A stretch of DNA of 64,000 nucleotides from positions 2,790,001-2,854,000 of the forward strand of contig OZ218958.1 of the NCBI GenBank assembly GCA_965112735.1, read 5' to 3'. Shown here piece by piece: positions 11,638 to 23,159 of this stretch. How positions within the stretch are numbered: position 1 is the first letter of the stretch; each line of letters begins with the position of its first letter. The DNA is from Phaeosaccion multiseriatum. Lineage: Eukaryota; Ochrophyta, other classes. The notes beneath the pieces were generated by a model. The model saw only the letters and a program-made list of their open reading frames with translations. It did no database searches and was not told where the DNA came from. A program made the position numbers and the translations under genes.

Positions 11638-14235
11638 ATGAAGAGCGTGGACTACCGTGTCCCTTGGGGGTGAGTACGGCTTGGGGGAAAGCCTTCATTG
11701 ATCGAGCTGCTGCTGGTGGTTGTGCCGGTATTACTGTAGAATAACAAAGCTATGGGGGAGGGCCTTACAACCTGTCCACAGGCAGCTCCCCATCCCTCTG
11801 AGGTGCACCATCCGTGATATCTGGAAACCCAGCCATCCCAAGCTGACGATAACGCTCTTTGCTTTCACTGGTTCTTGTCCTTCACACAGGCGGCCAGCAG
11901 AGGATGTGCTTGCTCTGAAGAGAGACGCCACTCAGCAAAGTCTCCATGTGGAGCGGGTACTGTCGCAAAGGAAGCTTGTTGACGACCAGACGCCCAACTG
12001 CTTCAGCTTACCCCACCTATACACACGTGCCAAGAAGGTCCAGGTGAGCCGTGGGGGGGAGAGAGAGGGGGGAAAGGGCAGTATGCGCTGATACGCGCGA
12101 GCAGGATTGAGCAGAATGCCATGAAGCTGGAAGGAAAGCTCCGATGTAGCGGAGTTCGTGTGTAGAAGATACTGGCACAAAGACTTGGACGTAGCAAGGG
12201 GCTGCATGTTCTGTATGAGACAGCAGAAGTGGCACTGGAGCTCTGAAGAAGCACTACCGAGCAGCGGATCCGGCTCTGCCTGGCACAGCGTCTAATTCTC
12301 CCGCCTTTCAACTCAATGCCCCCCCTCAGTCCTCCTCTATACCCGCCTCCTTTCTGTACGTGCCCACCTGTGCGTCCGTGTGTGTGTGTTTGCTCATTCT
12401 CACGCGTTCTGCTTGCCTTCGAAGTCCGAACTCGGACCGCCGAACCTAACCCCTTTCTAACAACGAACGAACGAACCTTCATCTCTACCCAACGGCTTCT
12501 CACAGCTGGAGACGGCTCGGAGGCAGAAGATCGCCACGGACAACTCTGTCCTCATGACAAAGCTTGTGGCCATCATGAACGAAGAGCGTAAGAACGAGGT
12601 GCGGCGCTACCCTCACCTCAGCCAGGAGAGCAGGGCCACGCAGCGCAGGAAGAAGGCGCTCAAACTGCAAAAGGACAATAGGCGGATCGCAGACGTGAGT
12701 GCGTGAGTGACGGTGGGCGTGCGTATGTGCGTGCGTGTGTGCTTGTGTGCGTTGGTGGTCCTCTCTCTTGGTTTTTGCCGTCGCTTTAAATTCCTCTCCG
12801 GCATACATACCATTGGGACGGCTTCGCTTACTCGTATCTCGAAGGCTCGGTCGGTGAACCATGTGCCTCCAGAGCGTCCATGGCCACTTGGCCCCAACCG
12901 TTCCTCTTGCGAGTACCCAGCTCTTGTACAAAATTCTCTTGTCCTTCCTGTCTTGCTCCTGCTTCTGCTCCTCCGTCTCTCCCTCTCACGCACACCTTCC
13001 CCCCTCCCTTCTATTTACTCCCTCCCCCACCATCCCCACAATCGCCATGATAAACACAGGGCATCAAGCAGCAGAACCCCTACTACAGTAACGCCAAACT
13101 CGCAGAGGCCGAGAAAGACCGGCAACATGTCCTCAAGACCATGTCCAGGAGTGAGCGGCGGAAGGAGCGAGCGAGATCGCTCAAGCGCACTATGGAACGC
13201 GCGGGGACCATTCTCTACTCTGCAAACGCCTTGAACTTCGGAGGAGGAAGGGGGGGGGTAAGGGGGGGCGCGGGACCAAATGGGGCAACAGCTCAGAGCT
13301 CGACAACGAGTGGGATGATGGGAAAAGGTGTGATTTTCAACGGCTCGGAGGACGGAAACACCCCTCCTTTGGTGCTCAGGACGGCAAAGCAAATGCGAGA
13401 GGAGGTGGCGAGGGCCAGGGGAGGGGGTGCGGGAGGGGAGACGCTGCCACCCGGCTTGGGGGTGAGTTTGGGGCCCCACTCTCCTGGGGATGGGGCGGGT
13501 GGATTTGGGATACGGGAAGAGGAAGACGAGGACGAAGAAGACGAAGAAGGAGGGGGGGGCAGGAGGGGCCGAGGAAGGGGTAGTGGCAGTGGAAGGGTTG
13601 TGTCGGCCTCTTCATTTATGGCCGCGACACCCAATCCGAGGCCCAATACAATATCCCTGGTGGGCGGGGCCGGGGTGCACAGCCAGAGTCAAGTGGTGTT
13701 GGAGATGCACCACGCAGGGCGGAGGAGAGAAGGAGGGGGAGGGGGTGGCATGCGGAGGAGGGGCAGGAGCGGCTCAGTGCCGGTGGGCAGCGACGACAAC
13801 GACTACGGGTACGACAATGACATTTACAACAATAGCAACAACAACAACAACAACAGCAACGGCAACAACAACTTTAACAGTAGCAGTGGTAGCGTTTGCA
13901 GCAGCAGCAGCAGCAGGGGCAAGGGCCCCCGGATAGCAAGAGGGAGCAAGAGCAGTGGAGGTCGGCAACAACAAGACGATGTGGGCGCGTGTATGCTCTT
14001 CACCCCCACTGTCTCCCTGTCTACAGTTAACGCTGCCTCAGCCGCAGACTTGAGATTCGCTCCCCTCTGTCCGTCCGGCAGCGGCAGCAGCGTAGTAGGA
14101 GCAGCTCGGCCCTCTGCTGATGCTCCCGGGAGGGAGAGGGGGGAGGAAGGGGAGGAAGCGGGACCAAGAGAAAGCAGTAGTGGGCCGCATTCACCAGGCG
14201 ACGCCGGCGAAGGTCAGGGGCGAGAAGGGGACTAG
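11638..14235 (+). CDS. CFAP97-like protein, four exons
   Basis: Inferred exons are 11638-11669 (ATG; donor GTGAGT), 11890-12043, 12506-12694 and 13060-14235; phases 2/1, 0 and 0 all join, giving about 516 aa. Residues about 35-160 match the CFAP97/KIAA1430 pattern: a polar lead (TPNCFSLPHLYTRAKKVQ), a helix with an I--DN--L--KL--IM core (RRQKIATDNSVLMTKLVAIM), and a second helix (LQKDNRRIADGIKQQNPYYS). In animals CFAP97-type proteins are needed for axoneme/sperm flagellum maintenance, so a ciliary role is inferred. The long C-terminal exon is disordered: glycine/arginine-rich, an acidic DEDEEDEE run, an asparagine run near 13810-13870, and a serine run. Its fourth exon could be shorter in vivo. 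The family call rests on motif memory, not a search. Confidence 0.65.
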
Positions 14236-14580
14236 ATAAGAAGACGTCGCTTTCCGTATAGTGTAGCTCTGGCCACCCCCGGGGGGGAGGAAGAGGCTAA
14301 CTGATATATGACGACGCCCTTTCGTCCATAGGAAGTCTTTAGATGTACATACTTCGAGATGGGAAATCATATATTGTTATCCTTCTTAGCTCAGCTCTGC
14401 ACATCTCTCACCTCCATCTACGGTAGATATATGTATGTACATCCGTAAAGGGGGATTCCCTTTCGCTGTGCCCTCTCCGCGGACTATAAAGCGAAGCTCA
14501 GCTCAACGTGATGGTGCGTGTGTTTGTGCTGTTGGTTGACAGGTGCTTCACCACTGCTTGACCACTGCTTGACCACTGCT
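14236..14580. other. Convergent intergenic region
   Basis: Short AT-richer spacer between the 3' ends of the CFAP97-like gene (+) and RPA3 (-). Near 14540-14580 a short unit (CTTGACCACTG) is repeated. No gene or RNA is recognised. Confidence 0.5.
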
Positions 14581-15757
14581 CTACTCTTGCGCCTTCGCTT
14601 GTTGCGCTCCGAAGAAAATGTCGCCATACTGAGTGTTGCTCAGCTCCACGAGCTTGTCGTAGTTCTGAAGGTCTGTGGGCAGGTAGCACAGATAGTCAAG
14701 ATGGAGACATCCACGGGCAGTTTCAGTTTCGGTGAGTGGACAATAGGATAAAGGAGATTCTGCTTTGTGTCGGCAGAGAGATAGTTGGAGTTGACGCAGG
14801 AAGTAGGGAGGAGGCGAGGATTGTTCTCCACAGACAACCGAATCGAATAGAAGAGGAGAGACTCGAATGGAAGAGAAGAGGACTTGATCTCCAGTGCTAT
14901 CTCGATGGAGGGGGGCGGTTGAACGTGAGGGAGAGGGACAAAGCAGAGAGCCCGCTTGCTCCTTTCAAAGGCCAAACCCTTTTCAGGCAAGTACAGCTAC
15001 CACCACCCCACTCCGCCACTCTCTCGGCCCTTGCTGTCTCTGTGCGTGACTCGGTCTCCCTCCCTCTCCTTCTTCTCCACTCTGTCTCCCTCTCTCTCTG
15101 CCCTCCCTCCCTCTCTCCCTTTCTGTGTCTCTCAGTCTCCCTCCCGACCTTCCTCTCTCCTTCTACCTCAACTCTCCCACTCACCCACCTCTTGCTCTCT
15201 CCCATTCTCTCCCCCTCTCTCTCATTCGCTCTCTCTCTCTCTCTCTCTCTGCCCTCTTACCAAAGTCATGCCCGAAATCCGATGACTTGAACTCTTGTAG
15301 CTCTGATGCATCGTCCCCCGTGTGCCCGAGGATCTCCACGTAGTCCGTCTCGTACGTGTTCCCTGGTTGCATAGCGACCTGCAAATACAATCATCATCAG
15401 CCAGAAAGAGTCGTGCGTTAATCGTGCGAAAGATGGTGTCAGTCATGCCCGTATGCTCTTGTACCATTTTCCCGTGTGCCCTGGGGATTGATGTTCCTTC
15501 ACACCATTTGCCCCGCACAATCATTCACATTCGTACCTGAATCTGGGCTCCATCCGAGGCCTGAATCATCGCTCGACCCTCCTCCTGGTTCTGAGAAATC
15601 ACCTTGCCCACTAACGCCACAATCATGTTCGGCATGGTCTTCATCAGTCGGCCGTTCACGCGGGGCGTCACGCCTGGTTCTTGGGTGGCCTGTTGCTCGG
15701 GCCGGGTTGGGTAGGGGACGGTCAAGTATGGAGTGGAGAGGGTGGGGGGGTGGGGAG

Positions 15758-15846
<89 letters not shown>

Positions 15847-16213
15847 TGTGAAAAGGGGAAGTCGGGAATGCGCGATGAGAGAAACGAAGGGAGGGAGGAA
15901 AAGGGGGGGTCCGATCAGAGCCAACGAAGCGCCTTGAGGAGGGGGAGGACACAAGCTCTCGAGAAGAAAGGGAGGGGGGGATGGAATGAGAGGGGAGAGG
16001 GCGAATGCGGAGTTGGTTCCCGCCCTGCAGCACCCGTCAGGACCATTGGAGGGGGAAGTCAGCTAGCAGGGGCCACAGACACTGAGCAAGGTCTTAGCTA
16101 TTGATTTGAGCTGATGGGGAGGTGAGATTAGAGATGCGGAGGCCAGCAGTGACAACATCGCTGAGTACTGACAAGTGCGACAACACCTTCACAACCCCAC
16201 TCACCTCAGTCAT
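14581..16213 (-). CDS. RPA3: Replication protein A 14 kDa subunit (RPA3), four exons
   Basis: Exons are 16213-16205 (9 nt: ATG ACT GAG, donor GTGAGT), 15689-15537, 15378-15261 and 14672-14581 (stop TAG). All phases join, and the product is 123 aa, close to the roughly 121 aa of human RPA14. Family landmarks appear in order: TPRVNGRLM near the N-terminus, the OB-fold strands MIVALVGKVISQNQEEGRA and ASDGAQIQV, then YETDYVEILGHT, and the C-terminal helix DFDLQNYDKLVELSNTQYGD that forms the RPA trimerisation bundle. RPA3 is the smallest subunit of the heterotrimer that coats single-stranded DNA in replication and repair, in the nucleus. The exon 3/4 join restores the FDLQNYDKLVEL helix exactly, which strongly supports the model. 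Intron 1 carries a long (GA)n tract. Confidence 0.9.
15761..15842. repeat. (GA)n microsatellite in RPA3 intron 1
   Basis: About 41 uninterrupted AG/GA dinucleotide units. It lies in the inferred first intron of RPA3, where on the transcribed strand it reads as (CT)n. Confidence 0.95.
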
Positions 16214-16482
16214 GACGATAAGTACGACCTATTTATTACAGCAATGAGTCTTTTGGTTGGGTTGTGGTTGTTAAAATTGTGTCGAGAATCTGCTTGATGT
16301 GTTTGAATTGATCGGCCCATCCAGTGCCATCTCCTTGGGTTTAAATTTTGGACTCGAGCGCATTACATTGTAGGTAGCAAAGAGCGAGCAGAGGGAAGAG
16401 AACGAAGGGTGAGGAGTGGCAGGAGCTGTCCCCTGTTGCTTACTCTAGGCGGAGGCTATTCAAGGATCTCTTGTGGCTAAGC
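16214..16482. promoter_or_regulatory. Divergent intergenic region RPA3 / HMG-histone-fold gene
   Basis: Only about 270 bp separate the start codons of RPA3 (-) and the HMG/histone-fold gene (+), so both promoters must lie here or in 5' introns. I see no clear TATA box. Both flanking genes belong to replication or chromatin biology, so shared control is possible, but this is inference from position only. Confidence 0.35.
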
Positions 16483-17241
16483 ATGTCGGAGCAGGAGGGC
16501 ATGCAGGGGGCAAGCGAGAGAGGGGCGGGGCAGCAGGAGGAGATGGTGAACCAGCAGCAGGAGGAGCAGCATCAGCAGGTTCCGGAGGAGGAGAAGGGGG
16601 AGGAGGGGGCGAGCGCAGGGGAAGATAAGGGCGAAGAAACTGGGGGCGGGGGGGGCGAAGCCGGACCGGAGACCGCGGGTGTAAGCGAAGAGGGCGGTGG
16701 CGAGGGGGAGATGGCTGCTGCCGAGGAGGGGACCACTGGGATTCAAACAGCAGAAGGGGGGGAGGTGGAGGAGGGGGGAGAGCAACAAGACCGGGCCGCG
16801 TTGGAAGCCAGCGTCGAGGAAGAGGGGACGGTCGCAGCAGCTATGGAGGGGGGGGGTGAGGTGGAGGAGGGGGGAGAGCAACAAGACCGGGCCGCGTTGG
16901 AAGCCAACGTCGAGGAAGAGGGGACAGTCGCAGCAGCTATGGAGGGGGGGGGTGAGGCTACTCCTGCGACGGAGGGGGAAGCGATGGAAACTGAGGCTGC
17001 TACTGCTGCTGCTGCTGCCCCTGTCTATGGCGACGAAGCCGTGGGCGGGGGGGGGGGGGAGGGTCAAGAAACAGTGGAGGCAATAGAGGTACAGGCCAAA
17101 CTGAAGCCAGGACAAGGGTCGGCTGATAAGGAGAGCCTGAATGTGCGGCTCGACAAGGCCAAGCATATCAAGCGCTCCATGTCGGCCTGGATGCACTTCC
17201 TCGGCGACACCAGAGAGCAGGCAAGTACCGCAGTAAGCGTA

Positions 17242-17278
<37 letters not shown>

Positions 17279-18901
17279 TAGAGAGAGCATGCAAGTGCGA
17301 AGAGTAGAGAGAAGCAGGCAAGTAAATTCATGTAGGCAGGAACAATGAACAGGGAGTGGGGCATGAAAAGCAGGCAAGTACCCGTAGTAAGACTATTCAG
17401 ACAGAAGAGTGAGAGGGCGAGGGCGAGCAAGAGGAAGATGGACATGTATGCTCCCTAGCTAACCCACCCACCCAACCTTCCCGCCTTCTAACCCGTAGCC
17501 TCATCTACTGCCATCCCATCTACTGCCCTCCGTCCCCACACACAAAGGTCATGGCTGACAGCCCCGGTATCTCCGTGGGGGGGCTCACCAAGGCGGCGTC
17601 CGTGCTGTGGAAGGGCCTCAGCCCCGAGGGGCGAGTCAAGTTCGATGAGATGGCAGCCAAAGACAAGGAGCGCATGCAGGAGGAACTCGCGGCGGTGGGG
17701 CTTACAACCATGCCTAAAAAGTACGTTACACTGTAGAACCAACGTGCGAGCATGATCATGTCTGTCCCTGTACATGCCCACCATCACAACCACAGTTGGC
17801 CGAATATGACTGCTGGCCAACATGATTGACCAACCTGCAACCCCACCCCAACCCAAATCATTTCCCTACCCCCAACTCGAACCCACCCCAACTCAACAAC
17901 ACAAACGAACAAAACAAACAAATCGAACAACAACAGATCGCCCAACGCCGGAGGGGTCGATGCTACAACGGGTGCGGCCCTCGGGCCCGCAGATACGACC
18001 GAGATCGTGCTGCCCCTTGCTCGCATCCGCAAGACCATTCGTCTCGACGAGGACGTGAAGCAGGTAGGGAGGAGAGTGTTCAATCATTGACTGATGCCCA
18101 CTCCGTTGCCCACTCTGATGCCCATCGACATTGATACCAACGCTCTGATACCAACTCTCTCATGCCCACTCCAATGCCCACTCCGATGCCCAACTCCACT
18201 CAGATCTCAGCCGAGGCGGTGCGGTGCGTGGCCAAGGCAACGGAGTTATTCATCGCCCTCATGGCGCAGCGGTCGTGGGGATTCGCCAAGCAGACGGGGA
18301 GGAGGGGCGTCAAAGAACGTGCGTGTTGTGGTTGTGTGTTGTGTTGTGTTGTGTTGTGTGTGTGTGCTGTGTGTGTATGTGTGTATGTGTTTGTGTTTCT
18401 CTCCTCTCTCGTTTTCTCTCTCCCACTCTGTATGTCTTCACTCATCTCGTCCTCACCACGCGCTCGCGTGTGTATGTGTGTTTGGTTTCTGCAGGTGACG
18501 TGGCGGACTACATTCAAGGGGCCCCCGAGCTTCATTTCCTCAAGGACGAGATACCAATTGCAGCCCCATCTTCCACCGCAGGCGGACGAGGAGGAGGAGG
18601 AGGAGGAGGAGGAGGAGGAGGAGGGGCAGAGATGCACGAGTCGGGAGACCGCAAGCGCAAGGCCGCACCGGAGGTGAAGCAAGGGAAGGCCGCCATTACG
18701 GGCTTCTTCAAAGCGGCGAAGAAGCCTGCCCCCAGCCCAGAGGAGCACGAGGCCACAGCAGTTGGTGATACACCAGCAGTGGCAGCTGTTGGTACGGCAG
18801 AGGCGGTGGTACCAGCAGAAGCAGCAGCAGCAGCAGTTGAGGAGGAGGGAGAGGATGAGGCGGTAGCATCGTCCTTGCAGCCGGAGGAGGTCCCTGCTTA
18901 G
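16483..18901 (+). CDS. HMG-box plus histone-fold chromatin protein, five exons
   Basis: Exons are 16483-17220, 17548-17720, 17937-18063, 18204-18318 and 18495-18901; all phases join, giving about 519 aa. Residues 1-225 are acidic and disordered with two copies of a 32-residue repeat. An HMG box follows (about 227-298: KRSMSAWMHFLGDTREQ, then GLSPEGRVKFDEMAAKDKER). Next is an NF-YC/CHRAC1/POLE4-type histone fold (about 327-400: LPLARIRKTIRLDEDVKQIS, AVRCVAKATELFIALMAQ, RDVADYIQGAPELHFLKDEI). A lysine-containing segment KAAITGFFKAAKK resembles a PCNA-interacting PIP box with Lys in place of Gln, and the C-terminus is Ala/Glu-rich. A nuclear role in chromatin remodelling or replication (Pol epsilon/CHRAC-like) is inferred. 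Intron 1 appears to use a GC donor (GCAAGT), since only that site keeps the HMG box in phase. Confidence 0.85.
16762..16953 (+). repeat. Two 96-bp in-frame coding repeats
   Basis: Two nearly identical 96-bp units encode the 32-residue acidic segment beginning GEVEEGGEQQDRAALEA. The visible changes are in one Ser/Asn codon and in a synonymous position, so the duplication is recent. It lies in the disordered N-terminal part of the HMG/histone-fold protein. Confidence 0.85.
18756..18772 (+). repeat. Copy of dispersed CAGTTGGTGATAC word (frame AVGDT)
   Basis: CAGCAGTTGGTGATACA at the C-terminal end of the HMG/histone-fold gene, read here as ...TAVGDT.... A degenerate second copy (AGCTGTTGGTACGGCAG) follows at about 18784. 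See the finding on this word for the other positions. Confidence 0.8.
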
Positions 18902-20734
18902 AGCAGCGCTGGAGCCTGTGTGGGTACCTGTTCCGCCCCTCTGCTGCTTGCTTCGTGGGGTTGGGTCCTGGGCAGCAACTGGGACCCCCAACCCAGCCAA
19001 GAAGGTCTGCTCGTGCGTTAGTGCGCGAGCGGTACTTTCGGCGCACTTCGGGCATTAATTCATTATTTCTATGTAAATGTGCATCAGAATACACCACGTC
19101 GCCAAGTGCTTCCTTCTAGCTCTATTCTCTATCCCCTTCTCTCTCCCCCTCTTTGCTTATCTCTGTCTCTCTCTCTCTCTATATATATATATATACATAT
19201 AAGTATCGAAAGGCCCTCTCGTCTCTGATCGAAGGGCCTTTCACACACGCGCACACACTCACAAGCGCGCACACGCCCACGCCCCGTCTGCCTGCCTCCG
19301 ACGTCGTCGCCGCTGACAGCTTGTGGCGTTGTGTTGCTCCCCTCCCTCGCGCTCGAGAAAGGAGCCAACCGCAGACGGAAAGGGTTCCCATTTCCCTCCT
19401 ACTACTTAGTACTTCGTAGTAACCCAAAAGAAGTCGGGAAAAGAAAGATTAGAAAGAACATGGGTGAAAGTTGACCTCTTCGTCATCGTATGTCGATGCT
19501 TTTCCAACCGCCTTTCCCACTCTGGCGCAACCAAACGCTTGGGACGCCGCAGCAAAGAGCGCAGAGCACCGAGAGAGTCTGGGCGTTTGATGACAGGGAA
19601 TTAAGTAGCGAGCGTAGAGCACCGAGAGAGTCTTGGCTGGCTGTGGTGCAAGCGCAGACAGCGGCGGTAGTGAGAGGAGGGAGAGAAGATGGCGCGGTGG
19701 GCTCACGGCCCGGCAGACGGCAAGAAGAAGGCCCGGCGTGTCTTGCGGGTGGCTCTGAGAGGGGCAGGTGGCCTCAGCTGCAACGACCTTCACCGAGCAA
19801 GGCGTCTTCGCGCGCTTGCTGTCCGAGCGTTGCTCATCTTCGTGATACTGAAGATGCGGAGAGCAGCGTGGAATCTCGTGGTCGCTGCCGGCTTGCTGGT
19901 GATACTGGTGATACGGCGGCGACGGAGACTGCTACGAGGGCAGCCCTTCTTGTGATCAGAACCCTGGTGCGCCCGCCTTTGGCCATCGCAGCATTCACAG
20001 AAGACAGAAGACACGTCCTGGGCCTACCTCCGCTTCCAAGTCGCAGACGTCGCCCGGCTGCTCGTCCTGCTCCAGCTGCCACCTCTCCTGCGAGCCTCGA
20101 ATGGGTGTACATGGACTGTTGAGGAGGGGCTCATCCTTTATTTGGTGCGCCTGTCGAGCTCAAAGACGCTGGAGGATGTCGACTCCTGACGCGCTATCCG
20201 CTATCGGCCGGGCGGCCGATAGCGTGCTATCGAGAATGTGGGCGATAGCGCGTTAGGGGTCGAGGAGGACCTCAGCGAGCAGTATGGAAGAGAGTTTTTC
20301 AGAGTCTTTCTTGTGGCTGGTACAAGACCACATTTTCCACATGTGGGCAGGAGTACCCAAGCTCGTGAAGTCTGTGCACAAGTTTCGACATCATATCTTT
20401 AGAAATTATAGTCAGAGAGTAGGAGGGCGGGATACGGAGCCCGTGTCGTCTGTGGGAGTGCCATGGCTCCCTTCCTCCCCGGGTAGGATTCAAACGATTG
20501 ATGGGGCTATCCATTCTCAACAAACGCGACGACCACCATCGTGAATAACAACAGCTTTTACGTAGTATGTAGTTTCTATTTGGAAAAGGACAGACATCTT
20601 CCCAACTTTGCACGTGCTCTACGTCCGGGATTCCCGCTCCTCAATCGGCTCGGGAAAACGATCGAGGAAAGGGATTTGGGGAAGAAAATCGCAGACACCC
20701 TAATGAAGGGTGTCACAGCCTTATCACAGTCTTG
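18902..20734. other. Intergenic region, no supported gene
   Basis: Contains a short (TA)n tract with flanking (CT)n (about 19160-19200), an open frame 19490-20122 (+) encoding an Arg/Ala/Ser-rich product of about 210 aa with no recognised domain, and a hairpin-forming sequence near 20190-20255. The 19490 frame overlaps another frame (19689-19955) that would encode a basic, hydrophobic peptide. Neither has splice or family support, so I do not call a gene. It should hold the 3' flanks of the HMG gene (+) and of the giant IQ gene (-). Confidence 0.4.
20189..20255. repeat. Compound inverted repeat (potential cruciform)
   Basis: A perfect 11-bp inverted repeat, CGCTATCGGCC (20199-20209) and GGCCGATAGCG (20214-20224), with a 4-base loop. 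It sits inside a wider pair, GACGCGCTATC on the left and GATAGCGCGTT on the right (about 20243-20254). The core word GCTATCG/CGATAGC occurs several times within 67 bp. It could be a MITE remnant or a 3'-end hairpin; nothing else in the window matches it. Confidence 0.75.
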
Positions 20735-22649
20735 TCACAGCTTAAGATCGCGCGCCGTAACCGCGTAGTCCCTCTCCAGCCTGTCCACCAAACGACCGTA
20801 GAGGTCAGCGGTGTCAGGACAGGACTCGGGAGGACAGGCGTCAGAGGTGTCAGGACCGTCGACGCGAAAGATGGTGCTGAAGAAGTCGCTGGTGGGCAGC
20901 AACTGGGGAATGGCGGTCTCCCTCACGAAAGGGAAGAGTCTCTCTAAGAGCTCCGTCGTCGAACCCAGCATGCCCCCTAGGCCGCGATGGCTAGGTAGTA
21001 CAGCAGTTGGTGACACAGCAGTTGGTGATACAGCCCCATCGCCCCTGCTGCTGCCGTCTTGGACCGACCCCCACAGCTGCAGCTCGACGCCTTCAAGAAT
21101 CGTGCTCCTCGGGCGACGACTGCTACTGCGGTGGTGTTTCCGCTGTATCATCAACTGCTGCTGCTGCTGTTGTTGCTGCTGCTGCTGCTCCTCCTGCTCA
21201 CCATACGCCCCTAGCCTCTCATCCCTACGTGCCCACCCTTCGCTTCCTCCCCTCTCGTTACCCCCACCCTCCTCACCCTCCTTACCCTGACCCTGGCTCT
21301 GACCCTGACCCTGACCCTCCTCACGACCGTCCTCAGAGCGACAGTAGACGCCCTCGTCCTTGTCCTCCGGCCCGCTCCCCTCTCGCACGAAGGGAAGGCG
21401 AAGGCTCCCTCCCCCGCCACTTCTCTCGTCTCCACTCCTTTCGTACATCTCCTCATACCGAGTCCTTTCGTGTCTCTGTGTACGCCAACTCGGAGTCCTC
21501 TTTCCCTCGCCCTGCCCACCCTTAATACCTTCTGCTTCTTCTTCTTCTTCTTCTTCTTCTTCTTCTTCTTCGTCTTCTTCAGCTTCACCATGATGAAGCC
21601 GGTCCACCAGCCCCCGGGGGCCACTACCACCACCCTTCCCATCACCCCTCCTCCTCCTCTGCCGCCTCCTGCCTCCTGCTGCCTCGCCTTGCTGGGCATC
21701 AAGAGCTCGAGCAGTGCCCACCACACGCCGGCGGCGAGACACCCCACTGCAGTTGTTGCCAGTGCTGTGAGTCTTTGTGTTGTCCGTGAGGCGCTCAAAC
21801 ACATTTTTACCTGTGCTCGTCGAGGTCTTGACCCCCCTCCTCCCTGACCTTGATCCTCGTGCTGACCCTGACCCTGCCCCTATCCCTGACCCTGACCCTG
21901 GTCGTGGGCGCAGGACTCCCTGTGGCCTCCTTGCTGCTGCTGCTGCTGCTGTATCACCAACTGCTTCTGCTGCTTCTACTGCACCCACTCCCTCACTACC
22001 ATTGGCACTGATCGCCCCCCCTTGACGAGAAGTCGACCCCGATCCTGCAACCGACCCCGACGCAGCCGAGAGGCCCTTCCTCCGTAGGTTCAAGAGCTGC
22101 TGCTGCTTCCTTTCCTTCCTCTCCTTCCTCTCCTCCTTGTCCTTGTCCTTCTCCTTGTCCTTCTGCATCTGGGCAAACTCCCCTCTACCCCACCTCGTGC
22201 TCGTCTTCGCCAGAGTCGCAGTCTCATTCCAGGACAGCCTCTCAGAGACGATGCTTCGAGGCTGAGACCGACGCAGCAGCGAGTGGACACCACCTGAGCT
22301 TGAAGATGAAGGGGCACTTGATGCTGAAGTTGAAGGGGCCGTTGTAGCACGCCAGTTGCGTGGCGGAGGGCGCAATAGCTCCAAACCCGAAGCCGAACCC
22401 GAAACGGGAGGACAAGAAGGCGGAGCAGGGGGGAGGGGAGGGGGAGGAGGGAAGCTTACCAGGCCCTCCTCCTCCTCGTCCTCCTCCTCCTCACGTCCAA
22501 GGCAAAGGACGTCGTCACCAACCCTGCTGCTGCAAGGACTTGGGCCCTCCTCCTCCTCCTGCTGCTGCGGCGGCTGCTGCTTCTCCTCCTCCTCTTCCTC
22601 CTCCTCCTCTTTCTCCTTATCCTCTTCTTCTTCCTCCTCCTCCTCCTCC

Positions 22650-22689
<40 letters not shown>

Positions 22690-23127
22690 CCTCCTCCTCC
22701 TTCTCTACCACCACCGCCTTCTCTTCCTTCTGCTCCATCTCTGTCTCCTTTGTCTCAGCCCCAGTTTGAGCTTGAACTTGAGCATGAGTTTGGCTTTCAC
22801 CCCATTCACTGGCGGGGCCTTCGACCAGGCCACTTCCTCGCTCCATCCTCTCCTCCTCTGATGCACCCTTCTCCTCTGACTTTCCACTTTCCTCCTCCTC
22901 TTCCCCCTCCTCGTCCTCCCCCTTCTCCTCCTCCTCCTCCTCCTCCTCCTCCTCCTCCTCCTCCTCCTCCTCCTCCTCCTCCTCCTCCTCCTCCTCCTCC
23001 TCCTCCTTCTCCTTCTCCTCCTCCCCGCCCCCCTCCCCCTCCTTCTCCTTCTCCTCCTCCCCCTCCTCCTCCCCCTCCTCCTTCTTCTTCTCCTCCTTCT
23101 CCTCCTTCTCCTCCTCACCACCATCAC

Positions 23128-23159
<32 letters not shown>

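Noticed and set aside
19490-20122. 210-codon plus-strand frame as a gene
   Set aside because: Arg/Ser/Ala-rich with no domain, overlapping other open frames of similar length; nothing favours it over chance.
20430-20530. tRNA-like B-box (GTTTGAATCC on the minus strand)
   Set aside because: No matching A-box, acceptor stem or anticodon arm could be folded around it.
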